Below, piece after piece: positions 51,835 to 60,290 of a stretch of DNA of 64,000 bases. How positions within the stretch are numbered: position 1 is the first letter of the stretch; each line of letters begins with the position of its first letter. A program made the position numbers and the translations under genes. The notes beneath the pieces were generated by a model. It ran no database searches. It was not told the DNA's origin and was given only the letters and a program-made list of their open reading frames with translations. The stretch is from Candidatus Rifleibacteriota bacterium. GTDB lineage: Bacteria > Muiribacteriota > Ozemobacteria > Ozemobacterales > Ozemobacteraceae. The stretch covers positions 44,659 through 108,658 of the forward strand of contig JADFYG010000010.1 of NCBI GenBank assembly GCA_015233155.1. The letters run 5' to 3'.

Positions 51835-52995
51835 CTATCTGAGGTTTTTCATAGCGGCTTCATAGCAATCCACAACAAGACCCTTTTCGCTGTCGCTTAA
51901 CGGCGGCTCCGGAGTTACAACCGTGTTGCCGTAGTCAAGACTACATGCGAAACCGGATCTGGTTGGTGCGAGCTGGAAGCCCTTTGGAGTATTTTTCATG
52001 ATCTCCTTCCACCACCCGATCGCTTCAGTGCAAACGGACTTGACGACCGGATCAGTCGGAAAGTAGTCATTCAGCTGGGCTTTCCCGGCCATGATGTCAG
52101 CCTCGGGAACACCCTGAGCAACAAATTTTTTCAGGTTCTCATCATACAGCGCACTCTTGAGGAACTGGACTTTTTCATCGGCATTGTCAAGAGTATCTTC
52201 CGCTTCTTTCAGACCAGCTTTATAATCACCAAGATCAGTTTTCAGCAAGCCAGACAAGGCTTTGCCGCATGCTTTAAGATGTTCTTTGGTGTAAGTTCCG
52301 GCTTTGCACCACTCATTTGGAATGTCCTTGAAAAGAAATTCGACTAAAGGTGAATTTTTAGCTTTGTCTATAACAGTCGAAGGGGCAATTTTTTTGTCAC
52401 GGTTCAGCAAAAAAAAGTAGTTTATGCAAACACGATCAATCAAACCTTCAAAGATTGTATGCTGAGGCGGATGGATCGCATAATCACGACCTTCGCGATA
52501 CTGGTTTCCCTTGTTCAACCCGGGGTGAGTCACTAAATCGGCAATGTAGTGAAAGGTCCAGCCATAAAAAAACGCCCTGGAAACTAGTTTATCCATTTTG
52601 TCCTGGCTGGATAAATCATTAATGATATTCAAAGCATTCTGAGGATATTTTTTATGGATAGGAAAACCAAGTCCAAAATGATACTTCTTGTCCGCGGCGT
52701 CGGGGCCAACGGCTCCTGACAGGAAGGCCAACTGAGACTTATTCAGATTGTCAAAATTGAATTGATTTTGTCCGGTTGAGATCTCGCTGGTGAGCGCGGC
52801 AAAAAGTTCGTCACCCAGAACAGCCTTATAAATATCCGCGTTTTTGGGCATTTCGATCGCCATCAAATATATACTCAGTCCATAATGCCCGACACCTGAG
52901 TTTGCAAGACCTGGAAAGCAAACAAAGCACATGACGAAGAGAACGAAATATCTTGCCGAAATCTTCATAAACTTCGAAGTAAGGTAATTTTTCAT
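51835..52995 (-). CDS. Exported zinc-dependent phospholipase C-like protein
   Basis: The 386-residue protein has a signal peptide (VLFVMCFVCFPGLANSG; a second ATG at 52968 is an alternative start) and a helical domain with metal-ligand spacing of the zinc-dependent phospholipase C/S1-P1 group. Visible are HYGLSIYL near the mature start, FLSGAVGPDAAD, YGWTFHYIADLVTHPG and PPQHTIFEGLIDR. This region (about residues 35-190) is followed by a helical C-terminal part of unknown role. The gene stands alone with its own terminator. It is probably a periplasmic or secreted hydrolase; the substrate is not known. Confidence 0.75.
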   Translation of the reverse strand: MKNYLTSKFMKISARYFVLFVMCFVCFPGLANSGVGHYGLSIYLMAIEMPKNADIYKAVLGDELFAALTSEISTGQNQFNFDNLNKSQLAFLSGAVGPDAADKKYHFGLGFPIHKKYPQNALNIINDLSSQDKMDKLVSRAFFYGWTFHYIADLVTHPGLNKGNQYREGRDYAIHPPQHTIFEGLIDRVCINYFFLLNRDKKIAPSTVIDKAKNSPLVEFLFKDIPNEWCKAGTYTKEHLKACGKALSGLLKTDLGDYKAGLKEAEDTLDNADEKVQFLKSALYDENLKKFVAQGVPEADIMAGKAQLNDYFPTDPVVKSVCTEAIGWWKEIMKNTPKGFQLAPTRSGFACSLDYGNTVVTPEPPLSDSEKGLVVDCYEAAMKNLR

Positions 52996-53139
52996 ATGTT
53001 TGCCCCTAAATGCCTTTATTAAATAAATCCAGTTTCAAACCAGACTCATTTGCACAATTATAATGAAATAGAGAGTGATTGTCGAATAAATGAAACGGAA
53101 ATGGCATAATCGAGGCCCACGAGGCATGAGGATAAAAAC

Positions 53140-54615
53140 TTACTTACCTTCTGGGGCAAATGTTTGAGATGCTTCGGGAAGAGAATGATCAGGTGGAGTT
53201 AATTTATCCGGCTTCTCAGAAGTGGTTACCTCACCCGGAACAAAAGCGTTGGATCCGATTTCCACGCCCATTTCCTGGATCATGTCGATAGCTTCAGGAA
53301 CACCATCCTGCGCTGCCAGCCGAAGCCATTTCTTTGCTTCTTCAGGCTGATGCTCTACGCCGCGCCCCTCATGCAACTGGAGTCCGAGGCGATATGCGGC
53401 ATCGGCATCTCCCTGCTCCGCTGCCCGACGATACCATAAGGCTGCCAGATGCGCGTTTTCCGGGACTCCGTCGCCCCGGTCGTACATTTGCGCAAGATTG
53501 ACCTGTGCGCGAACATCACCCTGATCGGCAGCGCGACGGAACCATTGAATTGCAAGTCCCGAATTACGCTCAACGCCGATTCCATCTATATACATCTGCG
53601 CCAGATTGCGGCGGGCTTCGGCATCTTCACCTTCGGCGGCTATTTTCAGCCATTTCATGGCTTTACTGCTTTCCTCGGCCTGATCCCCCTCGCCGCTCTG
53701 AATTCGATCAGCAAGCAACGCACCGAGACGTCCGGCGGCACGAATATGCCCGTGCTCCGCCGCCAGCGTATACCATGTTATCGCGCGATCTGGCGCACAA
53801 GTAGCGCCGATTCCGCGCTCGTTCATCATGCCGAGCTGAAAGGCTGATTCAGCGTTTCCTGCCGAAGCAAGAGCAAGAAAGCTATCACGTGCCTTCCGAT
53901 AATTCTTGTCATCGAAAGCGCGCAAAGCCTCGAACAAACGACGTTCCTCTTCCGCAGGATCAAATTTCAAGGTAGTTGAAACTGGCCTGGAGCCGCTCGC
54001 CAGATCTTCTGACATGATGTGACTCCTTGATGAGTCGGAAGCATGCCGGGGCGGAACATTTTTCGCGACCATGGTATTCACCGGGGTTAAATTGAAGCGC
54101 CTGGCAGCTCTATGCTCCGTCTGATCCAATAATGTCCATGTCATCCATTGTAAAAGAAATGCACCCAGAGCGAGATATAGAAAAAATGGCCGAATAAGCG
54201 GAACAGGCTCTGAAGTCTTGACATCGCGACTTTCAGCCTTGCCGTTTCCCCATTGTAACGATTCGCCGGCGGCTGATCTTGCTTCGCCCCAGACATCTTT
54301 TGGAATAGCGATCTCATACACCTTAGCCCAGGTCTCGATAGCCCAAATGGAAATTTCGCGATCGTAGCGCCCTTCCACACGCATCTGCGTCAATGCCATG
54401 ACACACTGATGACGCAAGAGGTTCTCCTGGTCAGCCGTGCGACGAAGTTTTCCCGGAATGCCACGTCGCTGCACATCACAAATGATCCAGACATCGTCGT
54501 ATGCTGCCGGAAAAAGGTCTGACAACCACTTTTCCAGTCGTTTTGGGTCCTCACGAATGCTGTTTTCAGCCTTCGCAATGTTCCAGGCAATCTCAAGTTT
54601 CAGCTGATCGTTCAA
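53140..54615 (-). CDS. Membrane-anchored Sel1-repeat protein
   Basis: The 491-residue protein has an N-terminal helical domain of about 120 residues (EKWLSDLFPAAYDDVWIICD, RHQCVMALTQMRVEGRYD) and a transmembrane helix (about residues 148-165). A linker precedes about five Sel1 (TPR-like) repeats, each with AxxxLGxxxxxGxGVxxxxxxAxxWYxxAAxxG, from about residue 250 to 430. Such repeats make protein-binding solenoids. It overlaps the upstream 540-residue gene by 4 bases, so the two very likely act together. The N-terminal domain family is not recognised. Confidence 0.82.
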   Translation of the reverse strand: MNDQLKLEIAWNIAKAENSIREDPKRLEKWLSDLFPAAYDDVWIICDVQRRGIPGKLRRTADQENLLRHQCVMALTQMRVEGRYDREISIWAIETWAKVYEIAIPKDVWGEARSAAGESLQWGNGKAESRDVKTSEPVPLIRPFFLYLALGAFLLQWMTWTLLDQTEHRAARRFNLTPVNTMVAKNVPPRHASDSSRSHIMSEDLASGSRPVSTTLKFDPAEEERRLFEALRAFDDKNYRKARDSFLALASAGNAESAFQLGMMNERGIGATCAPDRAITWYTLAAEHGHIRAAGRLGALLADRIQSGEGDQAEESSKAMKWLKIAAEGEDAEARRNLAQMYIDGIGVERNSGLAIQWFRRAADQGDVRAQVNLAQMYDRGDGVPENAHLAALWYRRAAEQGDADAAYRLGLQLHEGRGVEHQPEEAKKWLRLAAQDGVPEAIDMIQEMGVEIGSNAFVPGEVTTSEKPDKLTPPDHSLPEASQTFAPEGK

Positions 54616-56234
54616 TGTTCAGTTACCAATTTTCTGGAATCAGTTGAATTTTTGGCCAGCTTCTTTAAAACTTCCTCAAGATGCCTGGCAACAGGATCTT
54701 CGGTATGAATCGAGCCTGGCTTCCGCTGCGGTGGCGAATCTTTTATGAGTGGCGCGTTTTGTCCGGGAATTGTCCTGGATGTGAAGGTGCCGACACTTGC
54801 TGCAGGCACGGCTGGTCGGACTGATGCCTGTACTGGCGGCGACACCTTGAAAATATACGTTGTTCGTCTGCCATTAGGGGTTTCGCCGACTACCTTAACG
54901 TCAAACTGTCGGCTGGGGTCAGGGACAAAATGCAATGTCGCCGTCTCACCAACAAAGTGATCAGAATATCTTGCATTCAGGAAATGAACATGCTTTCCAT
55001 CGATTACAGTTCCATCCGGATTTGTTAATCGCCAACTCATCTCTGAATCAGAAGGATTAGAAATGATTGTCTGGTCGCACGTCCTATTTATTCTGATCGT
55101 GAGAGAAGCTCCTTCGGGCGTCTTACGTAAAGGTTCTTTATCAGCCTGAGGTACAGCCAATTTGCGTGGCTGATTGAAATTAGAGCCGCTTGCAGTTGCA
55201 GAGCCAATACTGTCTTCGAACGCTTCTGAAATGCTGCGGTTATCAGTTATTGTCGCCTTCTCAAGGAGCTCTGAAGTCACCATGTTAACATTAACAGCTT
55301 TCTCAATTTTTTGCGGCTTAGATCTCCTATCTGTTTCTGACGCAAGTAAAAAGTCATAATTTTTCACAAAAGATGCTACGGGAAAATTACGGTCCGTGCC
55401 GAGTGCTTCACTTGGGACGCCTGGTGCAGCAATTTTTTCGACGGCCGTTGTACTGGAGGCGGCCCTATCGTTGCCGAAACCCGAGGGATCACTAATTCCC
55501 GACGAATATACAATTTCTGCTGCCGACGCCGGCGCAGCCCTCGAATTATTTTCCAAAACAGTCGAAGTTGAACAGCCCCGCAAATAGACAAACAACAGAG
55601 TCAACGCCATGACAAATATCACCAGAACGCCAAATGACGTAATATTTTTGCGAAATTCCTCCGGAAGCGGTCCCGTGGATCCTGGAATGTGCGGTCGCAC
55701 TGTATCGAAATGAGCCTTTTGCTTTATGTCAAAGATCAGCTTTTCCCAACCTGAAAAGTATGCGTTTGCGACGATTTCATCCTCACGCACAAAACCCCAA
55801 TGCGTCAGTACTGGAATTCTGCGATCAATCACATACACATTGGAAAGATCAATTTGTAAAGTCAGATTTTCCAGAAATTCGGCGTATTCTCTCTCACGGT
55901 GAGTCGCAGAAACACTGGTAGCATGGAATGCCCGTAACTTTTCAAGCGAGTCGACCAGACTGAGTCCGATGAGAGCCATTTGATCGGTAGAAAGATCATT
56001 GAACGCCCCAATATCGCCGCTACAATCGACACACCACTTTACCTCATGCACATAGTCCGGATCGCCTTTGATCATCGGGCGCGCAAACAAATGATCAAAC
56101 CCACCATCCGGGTTAATACGCTTCATTAGAGCCATCAGGTTATCATAGTATGCATGAACCGGCTGATTCCGGAACATCACAGGTTTGAACCCCAATGTCG
56201 AAGTTGCGCCAACAATATTCATCGCAAAAGCCAT
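54612..56234 (-). CDS. Single-pass membrane protein of unknown family
   Basis: The 540-residue protein has a soluble N-terminal part of about 195 residues (ARPMIKGDPDYVHEVKWCVDC, REREYAEFLENLTLQIDLS), one transmembrane helix (FGVLVIFVMALTLLFVYL, about 197-215), a Ser/Ala-rich linker and a C-terminal beta-rich domain. That domain contains FDVKVVGETPNGRRTTYIFKV and resembles an Ig-like fold. The orientation is probably N-in. It overlaps the Sel1 gene by 4 bases; the pair may form one envelope-spanning assembly. No family is recognised. Confidence 0.68.
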   Translation of the reverse strand: MAFAMNIVGATSTLGFKPVMFRNQPVHAYYDNLMALMKRINPDGGFDHLFARPMIKGDPDYVHEVKWCVDCSGDIGAFNDLSTDQMALIGLSLVDSLEKLRAFHATSVSATHREREYAEFLENLTLQIDLSNVYVIDRRIPVLTHWGFVREDEIVANAYFSGWEKLIFDIKQKAHFDTVRPHIPGSTGPLPEEFRKNITSFGVLVIFVMALTLLFVYLRGCSTSTVLENNSRAAPASAAEIVYSSGISDPSGFGNDRAASSTTAVEKIAAPGVPSEALGTDRNFPVASFVKNYDFLLASETDRRSKPQKIEKAVNVNMVTSELLEKATITDNRSISEAFEDSIGSATASGSNFNQPRKLAVPQADKEPLRKTPEGASLTIRINRTCDQTIISNPSDSEMSWRLTNPDGTVIDGKHVHFLNARYSDHFVGETATLHFVPDPSRQFDVKVVGETPNGRRTTYIFKVSPPVQASVRPAVPAASVGTFTSRTIPGQNAPLIKDSPPQRKPGSIHTEDPVARHLEEVLKKLAKNSTDSRKLVTEH

Positions 56235-56378
56235 TCCAGTCAGTTAATCGCCCAGGCCAAAACTAATATGATATTATTTAATATTCATCGAACCGATAAA
56301 TGCAAAATTTTCCGGGTTTCAGTTCGCGAATGATTCCGTTCATCGGGAATAGCTATCAATTGAATTGTTTCAGAGCTG

Positions 56379-56816
56379 TTATCGACCGGCTCCGGGACCT
56401 GGAGATCGTTCTTTCAGCCGCCTGAACAAGTCAAGGAGCGTACGGCCAAGCACAAAAAATGAATCCTGAATATCTGCATCCTGTAGCATTTGATGTGCTT
56501 TTTCATATTTCCTGCCACGTTCTTCGAGCTGTTCGTTTGTTTCTTTTGACCATACCTCCATATTGAAGCTGGATACCATAGCCTCACCCAAAATCGCGAG
56601 TTTAGCCGGAGTCAGAAAGAGGCGTCCGTCACGCCAGATGGTTTCCGCCCAGGCCGTGGTATCGAGAATATCGTGGGTAGACTTCACTCTTGGCTCGTCT
56701 TTATACTCTTCCACAGTCAAATCGTGTTCGCAATGTGGACATGGAAAGTGCTCTCCAGGCCAGAACCGTTCCGAGAACAACGTTTGATTACACAACGGAC
56801 ACGCTACTGATTTCAT
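56379..56816 (-). CDS. Zinc-ribbon hypothetical protein
   Basis: The start at 56816 has GGAGGG upstream; the frame also continues upstream without a better site. The 145-residue protein begins MKSVACPLCNQTLF and continues CPHCEHDL, a CxxC-n-CxxC zinc ribbon over residues 6-30. A mainly helical region follows (ILDTTAWAETIWRDGRLFLT, SKETNEQLEERGRKYEKAHQ). It lies 139 bases upstream of the sigma-factor stop, on the same strand. No family is recognised. It is one of six zinc-ribbon or Cys-cluster proteins in the window. Confidence 0.65.
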   Translation of the reverse strand: MKSVACPLCNQTLFSERFWPGEHFPCPHCEHDLTVEEYKDEPRVKSTHDILDTTAWAETIWRDGRLFLTPAKLAILGEAMVSSFNMEVWSKETNEQLEERGRKYEKAHQMLQDADIQDSFFVLGRTLLDLFRRLKERSPGPGAGR

Positions 56817-56955
56817 CAGCGTCCCTCCAGCTTTCTCAAGAATGAGATTCAGACAGACAATATTTCTTTTTTGCCTGCCATCGATTAAGAAAAATGATTT
56901 TTCGGAAATCATTCTATCATTTCTTCTCAACCTAAGCAGAATGGTTTTAAAAAAA

Positions 56956-58437
56956 TCAGAGATACTCTTTCAAATGCGCTACAAATTCATGTTTTTCCAG
57001 TTCCTGCAATGCCTGCCGCAGCAACTGCCGAGCACGCTCCCTGGAAATATTTTGTCTCCGGCCAATTTCGGCAAGCGACACCGCTTCATCACGAAAGCCG
57101 TAAAACAACTCAACTATTTCCCGCAGACGGCCGGGCAAAGTCGCCAAAGCATTCTGACATGCTTCTTCCTTGGATCGCTCGAGGGCTGTTTCCTCCGGCG
57201 ACAATCCTTCCTTGTCTATGAGGTAATATTCAGGAGACTTGTCCCAGCCTTCCACGTCTGACTTTGCTTCGATTGAAATCGGAGCTTCGGTTAAGCGAAT
57301 TATGGACAAAATTTTCTCTTCTTCGAGACTCAGAAGAACGGCGAGCTCTGAAAGAGTCGGTGCGCGCCCGAGCAAAACGTGCTGTTCTGCAATTACCTTC
57401 TGTATTTTGTGGCTGACGATAAGGAGATGATGTGGAATTCGGATCGTTCGCCCCTGTTCTGAAATCGCTTTTTGCATGTAATAGCGCACCCAGTAGGCTG
57501 CATACGTGGAAAACTTGTATCCAAGCGTATAATCAAATTTAGAAATTGCCTTAATCAACCCGAGATTGCCTTCCTGAATAAGATCAAGCAGATTCAAACC
57601 GCGATTCCCGAACGATCCGGCAATTCGCACCACCAGTTTTAAATTAGCCAGCAGAAACAATTCCGATGCGCGACTGTCTCCGGCGATGCGACGCGCCAAA
57701 GCCATTTCCTCATTCTTCGACAGAGGCTTTCTTGAAAGTTCCTGGAGATAGATATCTACGATACCCTCCCTGGAAATTCGCTCGGCCTGCACATTTTTTC
57801 GCCGACGTTCAGCGAGAATATCCTCGAACAGTCCCTCATGGATTATTCCGAGATCCCAGCCACGCTTGTAATGACAGCGATCACACACGACATCACCGCC
57901 GGTGACAGCCAGTTTTTCTGTTTCTCCACGCGGCTCAAAATACTTGAAACACCTTATTATGCGTCGCTGTCTTACTGGGCACTGCAAGTTGTTGCACTGC
58001 GTGATTTCCCAGCAAAACCTCGTGCCATGTTTGCCCCACTCAAACTCCGGTTCCTCTTTTAAATCTTCGCAAGGCTTTGTCTCGAGTGGCTGTTCCGTGA
58101 TCGTAATGGTTTCTTCAACGGGTGGAATTTCAGATTTATGCTCTTTTTGGGCAGCCAGATCGGCAATCTCAGCTTTACGGCTCTCCGATTTTTCGGCGCT
58201 GGAAAGAGGCATAAGATCGGCTGACTCAGGCTGCTCTCCCCCTGCGAACAAGCTTTCACCGATGAGGCCGATTTCCCAACCCATTCGGTAATGACAGCTG
58301 GAGCATGGTCCATAAGGACATTCTTCCTGGGTTGGAGAGCCTTTTCGGGCCTCAAAATATGTCCAGCATCGTCTGATGTGCCGCTGGCGGACCGGACAGC
58401 CTTCGATCTCGCAGCGATACGCGTCAAAGCAGTACAT
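56956..58437 (-). CDS. Sigma-70 factor with two N-terminal Cys-rich (two-CW-like) modules
   Basis: The start at 58437 follows GGGGAA; in-frame ATG 58449 and TTG 58467 are alternatives. Residues about 3-60 and 142-200 are two copies of one module with spacing C-x5-C-x4-C-x9-C, sharing CPVRQRxIxRC and YFE, then CxxCHYxxGW(E/D)(L/I)G and a GLFE-type end. A linker separates them. Residues about 225-493 form a group 2 sigma factor: IYLQELSRKPLS (region 1.2), LANLKLVVRIAGSFGNRG and LIQEGNLGLIKAISKFDY (2.1-2.2), STYAAYWVRYYMQ (2.3-2.4) and EIGRRQNISRERARQLL (4.2). Metal- or redox-dependent control of the factor is inferred. Confidence 0.88.
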   Translation of the reverse strand: MYCFDAYRCEIEGCPVRQRHIRRCWTYFEARKGSPTQEECPYGPCSSCHYRMGWEIGLIGESLFAGGEQPESADLMPLSSAEKSESRKAEIADLAAQKEHKSEIPPVEETITITEQPLETKPCEDLKEEPEFEWGKHGTRFCWEITQCNNLQCPVRQRRIIRCFKYFEPRGETEKLAVTGGDVVCDRCHYKRGWDLGIIHEGLFEDILAERRRKNVQAERISREGIVDIYLQELSRKPLSKNEEMALARRIAGDSRASELFLLANLKLVVRIAGSFGNRGLNLLDLIQEGNLGLIKAISKFDYTLGYKFSTYAAYWVRYYMQKAISEQGRTIRIPHHLLIVSHKIQKVIAEQHVLLGRAPTLSELAVLLSLEEEKILSIIRLTEAPISIEAKSDVEGWDKSPEYYLIDKEGLSPEETALERSKEEACQNALATLPGRLREIVELFYGFRDEAVSLAEIGRRQNISRERARQLLRQALQELEKHEFVAHLKEYL

Positions 58438-58533
58438 CGTATTCCCCATGCGAGTAGTCCGCAACAAGACAGCTATCGCTCATTTTCTCGCAGTCACCTT
58501 GGAGCAATACGGGAAACCCCGTCTTATCATGAC

Positions 58534-59472
58534 TCAACATACCGGAAGCTTTTTCGCATTATCTGTAATCGCCTGATTATCCGGGGATGTTCCAGGGGCA
58601 AGCAAAACCCCGAAAAGAACTGTAGCCACACCCAGAAATCCTGTCCAGCCGAGTCGTTCTCCTAAGCAACACATCCCGACCAATATTCCCGCGAGAGGTT
58701 GCACGTAAAGAGTCACTGCCATATCTGACGCCGGTGTATCTATCAAAATTAAATTCCAGAGAACGTAGCCGAGTGCAGTGCCAATCAGACCAATAAAAAC
58801 CACGGACGCGGCAACCCCCCATGAGAATACAAGAGGTTCGCCGCGTACAATTTCCCATATGGAGAATGGGAACAGACAACCGGCTCCGATAAGGTTCCCC
58901 CATGCAGTTGCTCTTATAACGCCGAGGCGTTTCAAGGAAGGCTTGATCAGTACTGTGTAGGTGGTCATAATGAGGACGGCAAGAATTACCAGAAAATCCC
59001 CGTAGAGTTCGCCCCTGTTAATGATTTCCACCTGGAGTTGCGCAAGGGACTTCCCGTCGGCAATAAGCAGGAGTGTACCGGTGAGTGAAAGAAACAGTGC
59101 CGCCATCGTACGAAATTTAACCGACTCACGCAGGAATATCATTCCGAGAATTACCAAAAATATCGGCTCCAGCATGACTTCGATGGATGCTTTTGTAGCC
59201 GTGGTCAGACGAAGTCCCCATAATTGCATGATGTATCCCAGGGCGATACCAAAACCACCGACAACAGACAACTGAAACCAGTCGTTTTGCGTAATACGCT
59301 TCTGATTTCGTTCAACCAGAAAAAACAAGACACCCCCGCCGATACCATAACGTAACATGGCAAACGTTGCAGGAGGCACAAACTGAAGTGACCATTTGGC
59401 TATTCCATTCGAAGCCCCCCACACAATGTTCATAACAATCAGGAGCCAAAAAACAAGACGGGGATTCATCAA
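58534..59472 (-). CDS. EamA/DMT-family transporter
   Basis: The 312-residue protein has ten hydrophobic helices in two related halves, each an EamA domain. NIVWGASNGIAKWSLQFVPPATFAMLRYG and MLEPIFLVILGMIFLRESV (first half) match the family's conserved helix 1-2 loop and helix 5; GTALGYVLWNLILIDTPAS and VQPLAGILVGMCCLGERLGW match the second half. These are drug/metabolite exporters of mostly unknown substrate. It overlaps the upstream ABC ATPase gene by 4 bases, suggesting shared transcription with the ABC exporter. Confidence 0.9.
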   Translation of the reverse strand: MMNPRLVFWLLIVMNIVWGASNGIAKWSLQFVPPATFAMLRYGIGGGVLFFLVERNQKRITQNDWFQLSVVGGFGIALGYIMQLWGLRLTTATKASIEVMLEPIFLVILGMIFLRESVKFRTMAALFLSLTGTLLLIADGKSLAQLQVEIINRGELYGDFLVILAVLIMTTYTVLIKPSLKRLGVIRATAWGNLIGAGCLFPFSIWEIVRGEPLVFSWGVAASVVFIGLIGTALGYVLWNLILIDTPASDMAVTLYVQPLAGILVGMCCLGERLGWTGFLGVATVLFGVLLAPGTSPDNQAITDNAKKLPVC

Positions 59473-60290
59473 AACTCATTTGAAACTGCCGCAGGAAGCC
59501 TTGCCTCGGGAGGGTTGCCGTGAGCGACTTCGTCTTCCTCCTCAGTTATCTGCAAAAAGATGGATTCGAGATCGAAAGTTACGTCGGAAGACCTTGAGCG
59601 CAATTCGTCCAGACTCCCGAGGGCAACCACCCGGCCACGCTGAATTATTCCGATGCGATCGCACAAGTCTTCGGCGACAGACAATGTATGAGTGGTAAGA
59701 AAAATCGTTTTGCCGCGTTTTGTCAGATTAAGAAAGAAGTCCTTCACAAGCCTCACGCTGCGTGGGTCAAGCCCTACCATGGGCTCATCCACGACAAGAA
59801 TATCAGGATCATGAAGTAAAGACGCGCTCATCGCTACTTTTTGCTTCATACCATGAGAAAAACCTTCTATCAACTCGTTTCGCCAGTCCCAGAGACTGAA
59901 GAAACGAAGCATGTTTTCACCGCGCTGTTTGGCGATTTCGGGGTCGAGTGCATAAAGACCTCCGATAAAATCGAAGTACTCCATCGGAGTCAGTTTTTCA
60001 TACAAATACGGGCGGTCGGGAATATAGCCCATCCGTATCTTCGCCTTTTCTGGCTCAGCTAGTAAATCGACACCGCCGATTGATACCCGCCCATCGGTAG
60101 GTCGTATGATTCCTGTCATGATACGAATGATCGTAGTTTTTCCAGCGCCGTTTGGACCGAGAAAACCGAAAAGTTCTCCGCGCCGAACCGACAGATCAAC
60201 ACCTTTTACCGCTTCAAATGCACCATAAGTCTTCTTCAAGCCGGTAAATTCGATCACGATTTCCTGTGCAGAAGAGTCAGTTTGGTTCAT
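59469..60290 (-). CDS. ABC transporter ATP-binding protein
   Basis: The start at 60290 gives the usual length (273 residues) and overlaps the permease stop by 14 bases; further upstream the frame lies inside the permease gene. The Walker A motif GPNGAGKTT, the signature-region FSHGMKQKVAMSASLL (LSGGQ replaced by FSHGM, common in this exporter group), Walker B ILVVDEPMVGLDP and the switch TTHTLS are all present. It pairs with the permease encoded immediately upstream. The substrate is unknown. Confidence 0.93.
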   Translation of the reverse strand: MNQTDSSAQEIVIEFTGLKKTYGAFEAVKGVDLSVRRGELFGFLGPNGAGKTTIIRIMTGIIRPTDGRVSIGGVDLLAEPEKAKIRMGYIPDRPYLYEKLTPMEYFDFIGGLYALDPEIAKQRGENMLRFFSLWDWRNELIEGFSHGMKQKVAMSASLLHDPDILVVDEPMVGLDPRSVRLVKDFFLNLTKRGKTIFLTTHTLSVAEDLCDRIGIIQRGRVVALGSLDELRSRSSDVTFDLESIFLQITEEEDEVAHGNPPEARLPAAVSNEF

